DNA of 64,000 nucleotides from Sulfolobus tengchongensis (GCF_036967215.1 NZ_CP146016.1:2295337-2359336), one strand, 5' to 3'; numbered from the stretch's first letter, positions 30,990-41,193 are shown. The notes: generated by a model from the letters alone, not told the origin. Made by a program: numbers and translations.

Positions 30990-31642
30990 GACCATTAGTT
31001 GTAGCTTCATTTCCAGTTAAGAGGATAGAGGATTTAAGGCTCATAGAGAATTTTCTAGATTCTGATTTAATAGAGTTAAGATTGGATTACTTAAAAGATA
31101 TTAGTATTATATCTAACTATTATGAATTTTTAGATAAGTACAAAAGTAAATTGATAATAACATTAAGGGACAAGGAAGAAGGAGGAATAAATCAAATAAG
31201 AGATGAAATAAAAGTAAAGCTTCTAAAGGAACTTTATGATAAGGGCTTTCTTTATGACGTAGAAGCATCATTTCTTAAGAGAAATGATTTACCTTATGAT
31301 AATAAGATAGTCTCAGCCCACTACTTTAAGTATTTACCATCACGAAAAGAAGTTGAGGAAATAGTCAGGGAATTCTCTGAAAAAGCCTACAGCGTTAAGA
31401 TTGCAATTCCTAGTTTAAGGGGATACAAAGAGATCCTTTTGCCTCTTCTTGAAAATGAAAAAATTACTATAATACCAATGAGTAATAATCCTTTGGAGAG
31501 AATCGCAGTTGGTCTATTAGGTTCAAAACTGGTCTATTCCTATGCAGTGGAACCTTTAGCACAAGGTCAAATTTATTATAAAAACCTTATAAAAATACTT
31601 AATTATATTAATGATATGATTACCTCATCCGGAGTTACCTGA
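30986..31642 (+). CDS. aroD: 3-dehydroquinate dehydratase, type I
   Basis: 218 residues. It dehydrates 3-dehydroquinate through a Schiff base. The barrel shows [19 protein letters not shown], the catalytic His in VSAHYFKY and the Schiff-base Lys in YSVKIAIP. It is the last gene of the aromatic operon. Its 3' end overlaps the convergent Rieske gene by 40 bp. Confidence 0.94.
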   Translation: MRPLVVASFPVKRIEDLRLIENFLDSDLIELRLDYLKDISIISNYYEFLDKYKSKLIITLRDKEEGGINQIRDEIKVKLLKELYDKGFLYDVEASFLKRNDLPYDNKIVSAHYFKYLPSRKEVEEIVREFSEKAYSVKIAIPSLRGYKEILLPLLENEKITIIPMSNNPLERIAVGLLGSKLVYSYAVEPLAQGQIYYKNLIKILNYINDMITSSGVT

Positions 31643-31917
31643 GTTTTATACACTCTTATAGGCTTTCTTGAGGCACCCTTCTTAGGTTCACCAGTATATA
31701 TCGAAAAGTGTGAAAAGTGACATTGACAAACCAGTTCCTCCTTTATTATGACACCATATTTCGAGATATCGCATCCTAAATGAGGGCATCTATTATCAAA
31801 CGCAAAAAATCTATCTGCACCTAAGTAAAAAATCACCAATTCTTTGCCATCAGGCAAGCTAATTTTTCTTTTCTCTCCAGTTCTAAATCCATTTCTGCTT
31901 ATTCTTATTTCTCTCAT
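31603..31917 (-). CDS. Rieske-type [2Fe-2S] ferredoxin
   Basis: 104 residues, soluble, one Rieske domain. The cluster ligands are Cys44/His46 (CPHLGC) and Cys64/His67 (CQCHFSHF). With no transmembrane helix and no oxygenase partner beside it, it is more likely an electron-transfer ferredoxin of the archaeal Rieske type (sulredoxin-like) than a bc-complex subunit. It is monocistronic and convergent with aroD. Confidence 0.88.
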   Translation of the reverse strand: MREIRISRNGFRTGEKRKISLPDGKELVIFYLGADRFFAFDNRCPHLGCDISKYGVIIKEELVCQCHFSHFSIYTGEPKKGASRKPIRVYKTQVTPDEVIISLI

Positions 31918-32252
31918 AATTTCAATATGTTAAAAGAGTAGAAGAAATTAAAAATAAACGCTAGGGTATTAAAACCCTTACTGCGCGTAATACTACAACT
32001 GCACTTAATGGTTTAGATGCCTAAAAATTTATACTTAATTACGATATTTATTTTTGATCTTATTTTACGTTTTGTATAAGGTCATTATGGCGTGGTAACT
32101 TTACTTGAAATCATTTATCTAAAAATTTTTTATTAAAGCAAATTGTAAGATTTAAACATAATAGACGTTGCATAATAAAAACTACTTAAAAGATTATGAA
32201 CAAACAATTTATAAGAGTGAAAGCAGACAAAGTATAGTAGAGGAAAATAAAG
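31918..32252. other. Intergenic region between the Rieske and I9-like genes
   Basis: 335 bp of AT-rich DNA between divergent starts. A small inverted repeat, AGGGT at 31963-31967 and ACCCT at 31974-31978, lies near the Rieske start. A TATA-like AATTTATAAG near 32208-32217 and GAGG near 32238 serve the rightward gene. I see no further reading frame or RNA gene. Confidence 0.5.
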
Positions 32253-32546
32253 ATGTTAGAAATAAGTGAGGATCTCAGAGTTAAACTGGATTATAGAATT
32301 TTCGAAATAGTTCAGAACTCACCTGCTACTGAAATAAAAGCCATTATTGTAACCTCATTGCCTCCATCAAGTGAAGTAATAAATGAGATACAGAAAGCCT
32401 CATTAAAAGTAGATAGGGTTTTTAGTATTATGAATGTAGTTAAAGTAAGAGGAAAAGCAAAGAATGTAATATCATTGTTAGATAAGCCTTTTGTCAAGTA
32501 CATAATGTTAGAAGAAGTTATAGTAAACGCTCCAGAATTAATTTAA
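32253..32546 (+). CDS. Small protein resembling an inhibitor I9/subtilisin-propeptide fold
   Basis: 97 residues. The strand-helix-strand pattern (IKAIIVTS, then EVINEIQKA, VDRVFSIMNVVKVRG, NVISLLDKPFVKYIMLEE) resembles the S8 peptidase propeptide/I9 inhibitor domain, including the final P-x-V-x-x-I strand. No protease gene is adjacent. It stops 2 bp before xpd and is almost certainly co-transcribed with it, so it could be an XPD-associated factor rather than a protease inhibitor. The fold assignment is by eye. Confidence 0.6.
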   Translation: MLEISEDLRVKLDYRIFEIVQNSPATEIKAIIVTSLPPSSEVINEIQKASLKVDRVFSIMNVVKVRGKAKNVISLLDKPFVKYIMLEEVIVNAPELI

Positions 32547-32548
32547 TT

Positions 32549-34204
32549 GTGGAATTCAGAGAGTGGCAAAGCAAAATAGCTGAAAAAGTTATTGATGCAT
32601 TAAGAAATAATTTTTTAGTTATATTACAAGCTCCTACTGGAAGTGGTAAAACTCTCTTTGCTCTGTACACTTCTCTTAAGGTAAAACAGAAGGTAATATT
32701 CGTAGTTAGAACTCATAATGAGTTTTTTCCAGTCTATAGGGAATTGTCAACCCATTTTAGGGACAAGAGGTACGCGTTTTTAGTAGGTAAGTCATTAGCT
32801 TGTGTATATACTTCTAGCGACGTAGATCCGCAAGATATTTACTGTGGAGGCTGTGAATTATTTAACGTAGCTGACGTTAAAATAAATGATCCACCCAAAA
32901 TAAGTTTAAATAAGCTTAAGGATGAGAGTAAAAAGTTAGGTTTTTGTCCATATTACTCACTTCTGGAGACTATAAAAAGCGCAGACGTCATACTACTTAC
33001 ATATCCTTATTTATTCATGCCTTGGCTTAGGAACTCATTAGACATAAACTGGGAAGATTATGTGATTATTGTAGATGAAGCGCATAATATAGAAAACATT
33101 TCAAACATGGAAGAGAAAAGATTAAATAAAAAAATAATAGAGTTGGCTATCTCTCAAGCTAAATCACAAAATGCAAAGTCTATCCTAGAGAGACTAAAAG
33201 AAAATTTAGAGAAGCTCGTATACTCTGATGATAGATATATACTCGTTGATAATGATAAACTAGCTAGTATAACGTTATCTGATGACGAGATTGACACTTT
33301 AACAGAGGAATATGAGGATATCAGGAAAGATATGATAAAAAATAAAAGTTTAACTAAGAATTATTTAGGATCAGTAATAAGATTTTTTGAACTATTGAAA
33401 GATGAAAAAGTAAGAGTGTTTTCATATTCAAACTCCTTAGTGGCTAAATATGTCATATCATCCGATTTCATAAATATACTTAATGACGAGAAAATCAGCT
33501 TTATGCTAATGTCAGGAACTATGCAACCATTAAATTATCTTAGAGATATTATCGGAATAAATAGGAAAATTGTTTATATAGATGTCGAGAAAATTATGAG
33601 AAGTAGATTAACTGGAACATACGAGTGCCTTATATCCATGGACGTAACAACGACATACAGTTTAAGATCAGAACAAATGGCACGTAAATACGCTTCGTAC
33701 TTATTAAAAATTTTTTATAACTCTAATAAACATATTCTGGCTATCTTTCCCAGTTACGAATTTATGCATATGGTATCCAAGTTCTTAAATAATATAGGAT
33801 ACTTAAAAGAAGACTCAGAGACTAGTATTGAAGATATTATTGATAAGGTGAAAAAAGGAAAGACATTAATTATGGGTATAGCTAGGGGCAAGATATCTGA
33901 AGGTATTGAGATAGTTGAAAACGGAATTAGCTTAATCTCTGATGTAGCAATAGTAGGTATTCCATATCCGCCTATTGATGATTATCTAAAGTTAAGAGCA
34001 AGTGAGATATCTAAAGTCTTGAAAAAAGATGTTAGTGATGAGTTAATTAGAATACAAGCATTAACTGCAGTTAAACAAGCTATAGGTAGGTCTATCAGAA
34101 GCCCAAGGGATAAGGCGATAGTCTGGCTTCTCGATAAAAGATATGACAGTTTGTGGTGGAAGAAAGAGCTTAATTGCTTGAATGCAAGAAAAATTAAGCT
34201 GTGA
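32549..34204 (+). CDS. xpd: XPD/Rad3-family 5'-3' DNA helicase
   Basis: A 551-residue superfamily 2 helicase with Walker A APTGSGKT (28-35), the [4Fe-4S] cluster cysteines Cys85, Cys99, Cys102 and Cys133, a DEAH box (IIVDEAHN) and the C-terminal QAIGRSIRSPRDKAIVWLLD motif VI. It is the archaeal model of the nucleotide-excision-repair helicase, though its repair role in archaea is unsettled. GTG start 2 bp after the small upstream gene. Confidence 0.95.
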   Translation: MEFREWQSKIAEKVIDALRNNFLVILQAPTGSGKTLFALYTSLKVKQKVIFVVRTHNEFFPVYRELSTHFRDKRYAFLVGKSLACVYTSSDVDPQDIYCGGCELFNVADVKINDPPKISLNKLKDESKKLGFCPYYSLLETIKSADVILLTYPYLFMPWLRNSLDINWEDYVIIVDEAHNIENISNMEEKRLNKKIIELAISQAKSQNAKSILERLKENLEKLVYSDDRYILVDNDKLASITLSDDEIDTLTEEYEDIRKDMIKNKSLTKNYLGSVIRFFELLKDEKVRVFSYSNSLVAKYVISSDFINILNDEKISFMLMSGTMQPLNYLRDIIGINRKIVYIDVEKIMRSRLTGTYECLISMDVTTTYSLRSEQMARKYASYLLKIFYNSNKHILAIFPSYEFMHMVSKFLNNIGYLKEDSETSIEDIIDKVKKGKTLIMGIARGKISEGIEIVENGISLISDVAIVGIPYPPIDDYLKLRASEISKVLKKDVSDELIRIQALTAVKQAIGRSIRSPRDKAIVWLLDKRYDSLWWKKELNCLNARKIKL

Positions 34205-34205
34205 A

Positions 34206-35006
34206 ATGAAAATGGAAGTGGAGATCTTCATTCATAAGACATGTGTAGAATGTAACATGCTATTGGAATATTTGGAAAACAAAGGGTTATTAAGTAAAGT
34301 TAAGATAATAGATACCGAGCTATATCCATTTTTAGCTTTTGAGAGAGGAGTCATATCTACCCCATCAGTTTTCATAGATGGGAAATTAGTTTATGCTGGT
34401 GCTGTAGATTTTGACGAGTTTGAAAAAATAATAAGTGGAGAGAAAATAATTAAACAGATAGATAAGAATAACCTAATTGAAAAATTGATGTATGGTATTG
34501 TTGATTCATTCGCAGCGACCGCGTGGTTATATATCAACAGAGACTTCGATTCATTTATGGCTCAAAAAGATTTCGTCATTGCGGTAACTGGATTAGCTCT
34601 TCTAAATGATAGTGAAAAAGAAGAGTACTATAACTACTTAAGAAATGTGATGATAAAGGAAGGAGAGAAATACATAGAGGAATGGAAGCCAAAGATGTTG
34701 AGAAATATCGCCTCTAATTTCATTAGGGAATTATTTTGGTTATATGAAAAGAAAATAAGTAAAGATGTAGTTATTCAAAAGTATCCGTTAGAAGTTTTCG
34801 CTCATTGGCTAATGGTACGAGGTGGAGCTGTAGGAAGAGTTGGGGTAAGAATTCATTCGCTCTCCAATACTATAATCATGAACAGAATATTAGATGCCTA
34901 TAATTTTATGTTAGAAAACTACGATGAACTGTTTAATAAAATTGAAAAAGAACAGACTGAGTTAAAAGCTAAAAATAGAGAAACATTAAGGTACATACGT
35001 ATTTAA
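34206..35006 (+). CDS. Thioredoxin/glutaredoxin-fold protein with helical C-terminal domain
   Basis: About 266 residues. The first 75 form a glutaredoxin-like domain with Cys13 and Cys16 (KTCVECNMLL) and cis-Pro in STPSVFIDG. The remaining 190 residues are helical (FIRELFWLYEKKI, HWLMVRGGAVGRVGVRIH) and unrecognised. The start at 34206 lies just after the xpd stop. A longer frame would overlap xpd. It may be a redox partner acting on an iron-sulfur or disulfide protein, perhaps XPD itself, which is speculation. Confidence 0.7.
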   Translation: MKMEVEIFIHKTCVECNMLLEYLENKGLLSKVKIIDTELYPFLAFERGVISTPSVFIDGKLVYAGAVDFDEFEKIISGEKIIKQIDKNNLIEKLMYGIVDSFAATAWLYINRDFDSFMAQKDFVIAVTGLALLNDSEKEEYYNYLRNVMIKEGEKYIEEWKPKMLRNIASNFIRELFWLYEKKISKDVVIQKYPLEVFAHWLMVRGGAVGRVGVRIHSLSNTIIMNRILDAYNFMLENYDELFNKIEKEQTELKAKNRETLRYIRI

Positions 35007-35069
35007 AAACCAATCATTAAAGCTAAAAAATGTTTTAAACTTTTAATCTCCAATAAAATAACTCATTAC

Positions 35070-35288
35070 ATGGATAAATTAGACCTTAGGGGCAAACCAT
35101 GTGAGGAATTTATACTTGAACTTTCAAAATACTTAGTGACCATGAAAGTAGGTGACAGCATATTAGTATTAACAGATAAAGATAGGGTTTTATGCACTCA
35201 TCAGCTTTTACGAAACGCTCCCAGATATCTATTTAAAGCGGACCTAGTGGAAGATCATGCAGAAATTACGATAAAAAGATTAAGGTAA
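35070..35288 (+). CDS. TusA/SirA-family sulfur carrier-like protein
   Basis: 72 residues. [11 protein letters not shown] near the N-terminus is the TusA motif (LDxRGxxCPxP) with the cysteine kept (Cys11) but the prolines replaced by Glu and Phe. The rest ([23 protein letters not shown]) follows the family. TusA proteins relay persulfide sulfur in tRNA thiolation or sulfur oxidation. It is not certain that this variant does. Confidence 0.72.
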   Translation: MDKLDLRGKPCEEFILELSKYLVTMKVGDSILVLTDKDRVLCTHQLLRNAPRYLFKADLVEDHAEITIKRLR

Positions 35289-35543
35289 TGCTAATAATTG
35301 AATTTTTGACTGTCATATAAATTAATTTTTATGTTGTTCTCATAGTATCGTCATGAATGAATAAATTATTTCTATTATATCTTTTGGCCACTTATTTTAT
35401 ACAATCTTATCTTTCAGTCTCTATAGGGAGATCATAGATATCTTAAATTTTTAACTACTTGGCTGCGCTATGATGGTTTTGCTCTAACTATATGCATTAA
35501 GAATGATTCATTACTAAATTTAAATCAAAAGGGTAAAACAATA

Positions 35544-37424
35544 TTATTTCATGTAACAGATGGAATCGCCGACTATCTTTAAAGTTGAACCTTTTTCTTG
35601 TAGTACTAAATCTATGAACTTACTGTAATCTAATGCTATTCCAAGATCGCTAAGTTTTATACATCCCTCTTCCAAGACTTTTTGTAATATGAGATCGTAA
35701 TTATCACTAACTAAGTTTATAACATCTGCTATTTCGTTCTTATGTGTAACTATACTTGATAAATCTTGTATGACTTGCAGAAAAGACGCTAATGCCTCCA
35801 TTCTTTTACAAATGGGTTTTGTATTATCGTTTAATTCCTTTTCAAGTAAGTTAATAAGCTCAAATTCTTTATACCTATCTAAAGAAGGTATCTCACTTTG
35901 TATACGTTTATATTCCTCTTTCAATTTGGTTACTGTATCAATAGCTAATTTTAAACCTTGTTCCATGATTTCTTCACTTTTTATTATAAATGTCGCGGGC
36001 TTCTCGTCATTAAGTTTTATTAATATCTTTAGAAGTTCTTGATTAGTGCTTAGATTGAGAGAATTTAACATCTGTAGAAATTTTATTAGCAACTCTACAC
36101 AAGCTTTACAACTATCAATATTTTCCTTACTTGCTAATTCCTTAATGTATATTATTGACTTTTTAATGTCTAGTCTTATATCTGTAATTTCACTATCGTA
36201 GTTCTTACCTAACAGAGTTTTTAACGACTTAGTCATATTCTCAACATATTTAGATAATATATTCATATTTTCACTTATTCTACTAAGTAATTTGCTTATC
36301 TTAATCGTATCGTCTTCATCTATTTTTATGGGTTCAGATAATGGCTCAATCCTATCTAATACAATTCCATAATTTTTAATTTCCTCTACAATTTCATTGT
36401 ATTGTGAAATTTGATCGAATAAATAGTCATTAATGTTTCTTTCTAGTTCTAATTTTTTCGCGTTTATTTCCATCTCTATATTTTGTAAAGACTTTATATC
36501 AGCAATTGTTTCTAAATTAGCTGATACAGAAGAGAAAAACTTTTCATATTTCTGTATTATAGAGAATAATTCCATATCTGTAGAATCTTTTGACAATAAC
36601 TTTATTTTATCTAAGCTACTCTTAACTTCATTTAAACTTTCATTAATTTTACTCTTCCGTTCTACGATTTCACGTTTAATATAAAAGTTAGTTTCTATTA
36701 TTGATAAGATAGACGGAATTAAATTTAAAATCGCTGAAATTAACGTAATTAAAGCAATTATCTCTATTTTCTCATTAGAGATATATAGGAATATGTCAAG
36801 TGGTATAATTCCAGCTAGGCTGAATATATATTTTAATCCGAATAATATCCCTGATATCACAATAAGTGCTAGTGATATCCATAAATTAGGATTATACGGA
36901 AAGCTATAATATTGTAAAATAGGAATTACAAGTAAAGGTAAGACGGAAAGAACATTTACGGAAATTTTATTATTTTTTTCACTTATTCCGAAAGGTAAAA
37001 ATAATATAAGATATGGATTATATAGTGCTAGAAGTAAGGAATCAGATGTTATTACACTCTCATTAGACCTAAATTTTAATATTGAAATTAAAGGTATTAC
37101 AAATAAGAAAACTAGTACTATGATTAACTCTATCAGATATTTGATCGAATAAAACTGTATAAGGGGATATAATGACAAATAATAGATAGCTTTCGTAAGT
37201 ATTGCCTTATCTATAATATACAATGCTAAGAGTATTATGGAAAGTTGTTTATAGAAGAAGAATGAAATTACCGAGATTGCTGCTATAGTGAAATATACAT
37301 ATTCTACAGGAATAATTTCATATAATATATTATATGAGATGATCGCATTAACTACTGCTGCTACTACTCTATTAATATAGTCATAAACAGTTTCAGTATT
37401 AGGCTCAGGATTCTTTATAAACAT
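35544..37424 (-). CDS. Polytopic membrane protein with long coiled-coil domain
   Basis: 626 residues of unknown family. Residues 1-245 hold about 7-9 membrane helices. Residues about 250-600 are hydrophilic, helical and coiled-coil-like, probably cytoplasmic, with one CKAC pair in the middle. It resembles a membrane anchor for a scaffold or tethering rod. It diverges from sod and has a 255-bp convergent gap on its other side, so it is a single-gene unit. No function can be given. Confidence 0.75.
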   Translation of the reverse strand: MFIKNPEPNTETVYDYINRVVAAVVNAIISYNILYEIIPVEYVYFTIAAISVISFFFYKQLSIILLALYIIDKAILTKAIYYLSLYPLIQFYSIKYLIELIIVLVFLFVIPLISILKFRSNESVITSDSLLLALYNPYLILFLPFGISEKNNKISVNVLSVLPLLVIPILQYYSFPYNPNLWISLALIVISGILFGLKYIFSLAGIIPLDIFLYISNEKIEIIALITLISAILNLIPSILSIIETNFYIKREIVERKSKINESLNEVKSSLDKIKLLSKDSTDMELFSIIQKYEKFFSSVSANLETIADIKSLQNIEMEINAKKLELERNINDYLFDQISQYNEIVEEIKNYGIVLDRIEPLSEPIKIDEDDTIKISKLLSRISENMNILSKYVENMTKSLKTLLGKNYDSEITDIRLDIKKSIIYIKELASKENIDSCKACVELLIKFLQMLNSLNLSTNQELLKILIKLNDEKPATFIIKSEEIMEQGLKLAIDTVTKLKEEYKRIQSEIPSLDRYKEFELINLLEKELNDNTKPICKRMEALASFLQVIQDLSSIVTHKNEIADVINLVSDNYDLILQKVLEEGCIKLSDLGIALDYSKFIDLVLQEKGSTLKIVGDSICYMK

Positions 37425-37478
37425 TCTAAAGATTATATTATTTCAGAGATATATATGGTTTACTAGGTTTAGGAAGTT

Positions 37479-37490
37479 AAAGATATAAGT
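37479..37490 (+). promoter_or_regulatory. TATA box of the superoxide dismutase gene
   Basis: AAAGATATAAGT lies about 26 bp before the ATG at 37511, which indicates a leaderless mRNA and supports that start. Confidence 0.55.
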
Positions 37491-37510
37491 GGTTTCTCAT
37501 ATGTTTACCT

Positions 37511-38146
37511 ATGGCTCTCCAAATCCAATTTAAAAAGTACGAGCTACCTCCATTACCATATAAGGTAGACGCACTAGAACCATATATAAGCAAGGACATA
37601 ATAGATGTACACTATAATGGTCATCATAAAGGTTACGTTAATGGCGCGAATTCCTTTCTAGAAAGGTTAGAAAAAGTAATTAAAGGAGATTTACAGTCTG
37701 GTCAGTACGATATTCAGGGTTTGATGCGTGGCCTTGTATTTAATATAAATGGGCATAAGTTGCACGCCTTATATTGGGAGAATATGGCTCCAAGTGGTAA
37801 AGGTGGTGGTAAACCGGGTGGCGCATTAGCAGATTTGATAAACAAACAATATGGAAGCTTTGATAGGTTTAAGCAAGTATTCACTGAAACTGCAAATTCA
37901 TTACCAGGAACTGGCTGGACCGTACTCTATTACGACACAGAGACGGGAAACTTAGAGATAATGACGTTTGAGAACCATTTCCAAAATCATATAGCAGAAT
38001 TACCTATTATATTAATAGTGGACGAATTTGAGCATGCATACTATCTTCAATATAAGAATAAGAGAGCTGATTATGTGAACGCATGGTGGAATGTAGTAAA
38101 TTGGGATGCAGCAGAGAAGAAATTACAGAAGTACCTAACGAAGTAA
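37511..38146 (+). CDS. sod: Fe-type superoxide dismutase
   Basis: 211 residues with the iron/manganese SOD ligands in place: His in [14 protein letters not shown], His in [15 protein letters not shown], and Asp/His in [20 protein letters not shown]. The length and the start ([15 protein letters not shown]) match the Sulfolobus iron enzyme, which is tetrameric and highly thermostable. Leaderless start predicted from the TATA box. Confidence 0.95.
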   Translation: MALQIQFKKYELPPLPYKVDALEPYISKDIIDVHYNGHHKGYVNGANSFLERLEKVIKGDLQSGQYDIQGLMRGLVFNINGHKLHALYWENMAPSGKGGGKPGGALADLINKQYGSFDRFKQVFTETANSLPGTGWTVLYYDTETGNLEIMTFENHFQNHIAELPIILIVDEFEHAYYLQYKNKRADYVNAWWNVVNWDAAEKKLQKYLTK

Positions 38147-38181
38147 AACAATTTTTTATCTATTAACGTTCTTATCTTACT

Positions 38182-39267
38182 ATGGTATCTGCAATTATAC
38201 TAGCTGGGGGATACGCTACTAGGCTTAGACCTTTAAGCCTAACTAAACCCAAGGCTCTTTTTCCTCTTCTAAATAAGCCAATATTAGCGTACATATTAGA
38301 AACTCTTTATGATGCTAACATAACTGATATATACTTGTCGTTGAGAGTAATGGCCGATAAGATAATTGATTATTTGAAAGGTATTAAGATGGCAGACAAA
38401 ATTAAGATTGAGGTAGAGAATGAACCCTTAGGTGATGCAGGACCCTTAAGAATTCTCTCTGAGAAGTATAATTTAGATGATGATGTCCTAGTAATATATG
38501 GAGATATATATAGTGAAATAGATGTCAAGTCTCTTCTAGATTTTTATTACAAAAAAGGATGTGACGCGGTAATAGTGGGAACTGAAGTTCAAGATCCTCG
38601 TAGATATGGCGTTCTTTACACTGAAAACGATATTTTGGTCGAATTAATAGAAAAGCCAAAAAAGCCTATAAGCAATTTAATTAATGGTGGAATATATATT
38701 TTCAAGAAAAAATTATTTCAAAATATAAAGATTCCTTCTTCTATAAGTAGAGACTTCTTACCTGAGTTGTTGAAATCTAAATGCATTGCTGTATATAAGT
38801 ATCGTGGACTATGGGCAGATATAGGATTACCAGATGATTATCTAAGATTAAATTTTGAACTGTTAGTCCAAAAATATCCTAAAGGATATATTGATCCCTC
38901 AGCAAGAGTTAATGAAAATTCTACTCTTATTCCACCTTATTATATTGGTCCCAATGATGTGATAAAAGAAGAGGCTTACATTTCATCTAATACGATTTTG
39001 GGTAATGATGTGGAAATAGGAAAAGGAACATATATATCCGAAAGTATTCTAATGAATAAGGTAAAAGTTAAGGAATATACTTACATAACTGGATCAATAA
39101 TAGCTGAGAAATGTAAAATAGGAAAATGGAACCATGTACTAGATGGCTCAATTTTAGGTGAAGAAGTTATAACTAATGATGGGATACTTCTAAATCGGCG
39201 CACTATAATTCTACCAAATAAAGAAGTTAATGATTCAGTTTATGATACGGGCCGTATAATATTGTGA
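38182..39267 (+). CDS. Sugar-1-phosphate nucleotidyltransferase
   Basis: 361 residues. The N-terminal nucleotidyltransferase domain has [23 protein letters not shown] and the metal-binding YGDIYSE. The C-terminal third (after about 240) is a left-handed beta-helix with hexapeptide-like repeats. This fits mannose-1-phosphate guanylyltransferase or glucose-1-phosphate thymidylyl/uridylyltransferase, providing activated sugars for glycosylation. The sequence does not fix the sugar. Confidence 0.85.
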   Translation: MVSAIILAGGYATRLRPLSLTKPKALFPLLNKPILAYILETLYDANITDIYLSLRVMADKIIDYLKGIKMADKIKIEVENEPLGDAGPLRILSEKYNLDDDVLVIYGDIYSEIDVKSLLDFYYKKGCDAVIVGTEVQDPRRYGVLYTENDILVELIEKPKKPISNLINGGIYIFKKKLFQNIKIPSSISRDFLPELLKSKCIAVYKYRGLWADIGLPDDYLRLNFELLVQKYPKGYIDPSARVNENSTLIPPYYIGPNDVIKEEAYISSNTILGNDVEIGKGTYISESILMNKVKVKEYTYITGSIIAEKCKIGKWNHVLDGSILGEEVITNDGILLNRRTIILPNKEVNDSVYDTGRIIL

Positions 39268-39268
39268 G

Positions 39269-39982
39269 GTGAAACCTTTGATTTTAGGAGAAATTGTAGA
39301 GGAACTGTCATTTTATCTAAAACAGAGAAAAATAATAAATGTTTGCGTTAGTCCAACCTATACATCAGTTATGTTAGATGACCAATCGATAGGAATTTCT
39401 CATACCATAACAGACGGTGAAATAGAGGGAGCTGGCGAAATAGTAGGTAAGTATGCTTATGATGTAGTGATAAATAACTTAGACTCTAATCTGCAAAGAT
39501 CTTTATCGTTAGCAATTCTAAATGCGATAGGAGGAATGAACAATTTTAGTCCTGGCGATCCTATTAGTCTATATTCTGGTGGTAAGCTTTGCGTTTTTGG
39601 ATATTCGCCACAAGTAGTGGCTAATAACTTTGATAGTGTAATTACTTATGACTTCAGTGTTACCGAAATAAGGAAAGTTGGTAATAACGAAATAAGACCA
39701 TTTTCATCACTGTCACGTGAAGTATGTTCAACTGCATTAATCTTTGCATCTTCGCTAGTTAACAATACTATAGATAAGATATTAAGTCAGATCTCTGCCA
39801 ATCATTTGATTTTGTCTGGGATTTCGTCAGTAGATGCACCAAGCACGCTTAAGAGTCATGGATTTGAAGTTATAGGTAAATTATTTCCAACTGAGAAATA
39901 CAGAGTATTTAGGGTAGTTTGTGAAGGAGGTAGTAATAGGATATTAGGTAAATATATGGCACGTTATTTTAGAAAAATTTAG
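39269..39982 (+). CDS. DUF364-family protein
   Basis: 237 residues, GTG start 1 bp after the previous stop, with GAGGTG over the start region. The Rossmann-like C-terminal half (KLCVFGYSPQVVANN, REVCSTALIFASSLVNNT) and the N-terminal part match DUF364/DUF4213 proteins, proposed to bind metal or a corrin-like ligand but without a proven role. Its 3' end overlaps the convergent gene by 14 bp. Confidence 0.6.
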   Translation: MKPLILGEIVEELSFYLKQRKIINVCVSPTYTSVMLDDQSIGISHTITDGEIEGAGEIVGKYAYDVVINNLDSNLQRSLSLAILNAIGGMNNFSPGDPISLYSGGKLCVFGYSPQVVANNFDSVITYDFSVTEIRKVGNNEIRPFSSLSREVCSTALIFASSLVNNTIDKILSQISANHLILSGISSVDAPSTLKSHGFEVIGKLFPTEKYRVFRVVCEGGSNRILGKYMARYFRKI

Positions 39983-41153
39983 GTTGTATCTCCTCTAACT
40001 TAGAGTAGCAATTGCCATCGTAAAATAGCATCGAAGAGGGGCAGTTATTATTTTTGACCACAGTTATTCTTACATCTATAATATTTGGATGATATTTATT
40101 TGCTTTTATATTTTCGAAAAGTTTGAGATATGCTATTGAAGCTCTCGCGATAACTTTAGGGTTATCCATCGTGGCTCCTAATGCGCTACTTAAGCCCTTT
40201 AATGCCAGATCCCTATAAGTATTATCGTTTGTTATATTCCATAATTTTGAAAAAAATATAGAAGCTTCTGCGTTGGAAATTGGCTCTAAATAAGACACTT
40301 TAGTTATATTATCAGTAACTTTTATATCTCTGAATCCTTTTTCATGTTCTAAATTATTTTTTATATAATTACTAATCTTCATCGAAATTTCTAGGTAATT
40401 TTCATTAAATGTTCTTTCGTACTCACTTAGTAATGCATTACCTACAAGCGCTTCATCTAATAGCACACCTTTATTTTCTTTTCTTTTACTTCTGAAAACC
40501 TCACCGTTAGTAACATCTATAAACTCTAATAACCTATTCACATCAGTTAACCCGTAATTTACCAGCATTGCAATATTGCCGGAATATCGTTCATCTATTT
40601 TGACTTCCTTACTTCCTTCTAAAAGATATCTGGCAAGGTCATCTGCAAGTTTTATTCTATTTCTTGCTTTTAGATACTCTTTGTATATATTAGTGTATGT
40701 TAAGAAAATTTCTATCATTCTACTGTCAGCTTCGTAACCTTCTATTACTCTATTAACAGTTTCATATATTATACTAGGTGTTGGATCTATAGGTGTTGGT
40801 ATATATTCCTCTAATCTTATTCCTCTTATCTTTCTATTTTTATATCCGTCTATTATTTCCCTTAGCTTATTCTCAATAAATTTTATATCTTTCGATTCTA
40901 TTACAGCCAATAAATCTAAACTAGGAGTAAGTATGGTTATAGTTGGTATAATTCCTCTTGTTAGTCTAATAGTATATTGAACGTACTCTAGAGCATTCAC
41001 TTTTATTCCTATATACTTCGAAAAAATTGGTAATTCTTGCATTTTTAAATATAGACTATCACAGTCTTTGCAATTATCATCAGTAAAAAACATCAATATG
41101 GGCTTATCATAGAATTTAGCGTCATCGATTATGCGTGTAGTTATTATCATCAT
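39969..41153 (-). CDS. Thioredoxin-like/DUF255-type protein with helical barrel
   Basis: 394 residues. The N-terminal 95 are a thioredoxin fold with Cys28 and Cys31 (DDNCKDCDSLY). The remaining part is alpha-helical and resembles the six-hairpin barrel of YyaL/SPATA20 (DUF255) proteins but is shorter (those are usually over 600 residues). Either ATG at its start (41153 or 41150) is possible. The role is unknown. Confidence 0.6.
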   Translation of the reverse strand: MMIITTRIIDDAKFYDKPILMFFTDDNCKDCDSLYLKMQELPIFSKYIGIKVNALEYVQYTIRLTRGIIPTITILTPSLDLLAVIESKDIKFIENKLREIIDGYKNRKIRGIRLEEYIPTPIDPTPSIIYETVNRVIEGYEADSRMIEIFLTYTNIYKEYLKARNRIKLADDLARYLLEGSKEVKIDERYSGNIAMLVNYGLTDVNRLLEFIDVTNGEVFRSKRKENKGVLLDEALVGNALLSEYERTFNENYLEISMKISNYIKNNLEHEKGFRDIKVTDNITKVSYLEPISNAEASIFFSKLWNITNDNTYRDLALKGLSSALGATMDNPKVIARASIAYLKLFENIKANKYHPNIIDVRITVVKNNNCPSSMLFYDGNCYSKLEEIQPKFF

Positions 41154-41193
41154 AAACCGTAACGCTTATTTGCATATAAAACTTCTACTATCT

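Noticed and set aside
35289-35543. Gap searched for a C/D box RNA or small gene
   Set aside because: Isolated TGATG and CTGA-like words occur, but not in C-D'-C'-D order, and no frame longer than a few codons has a start site.
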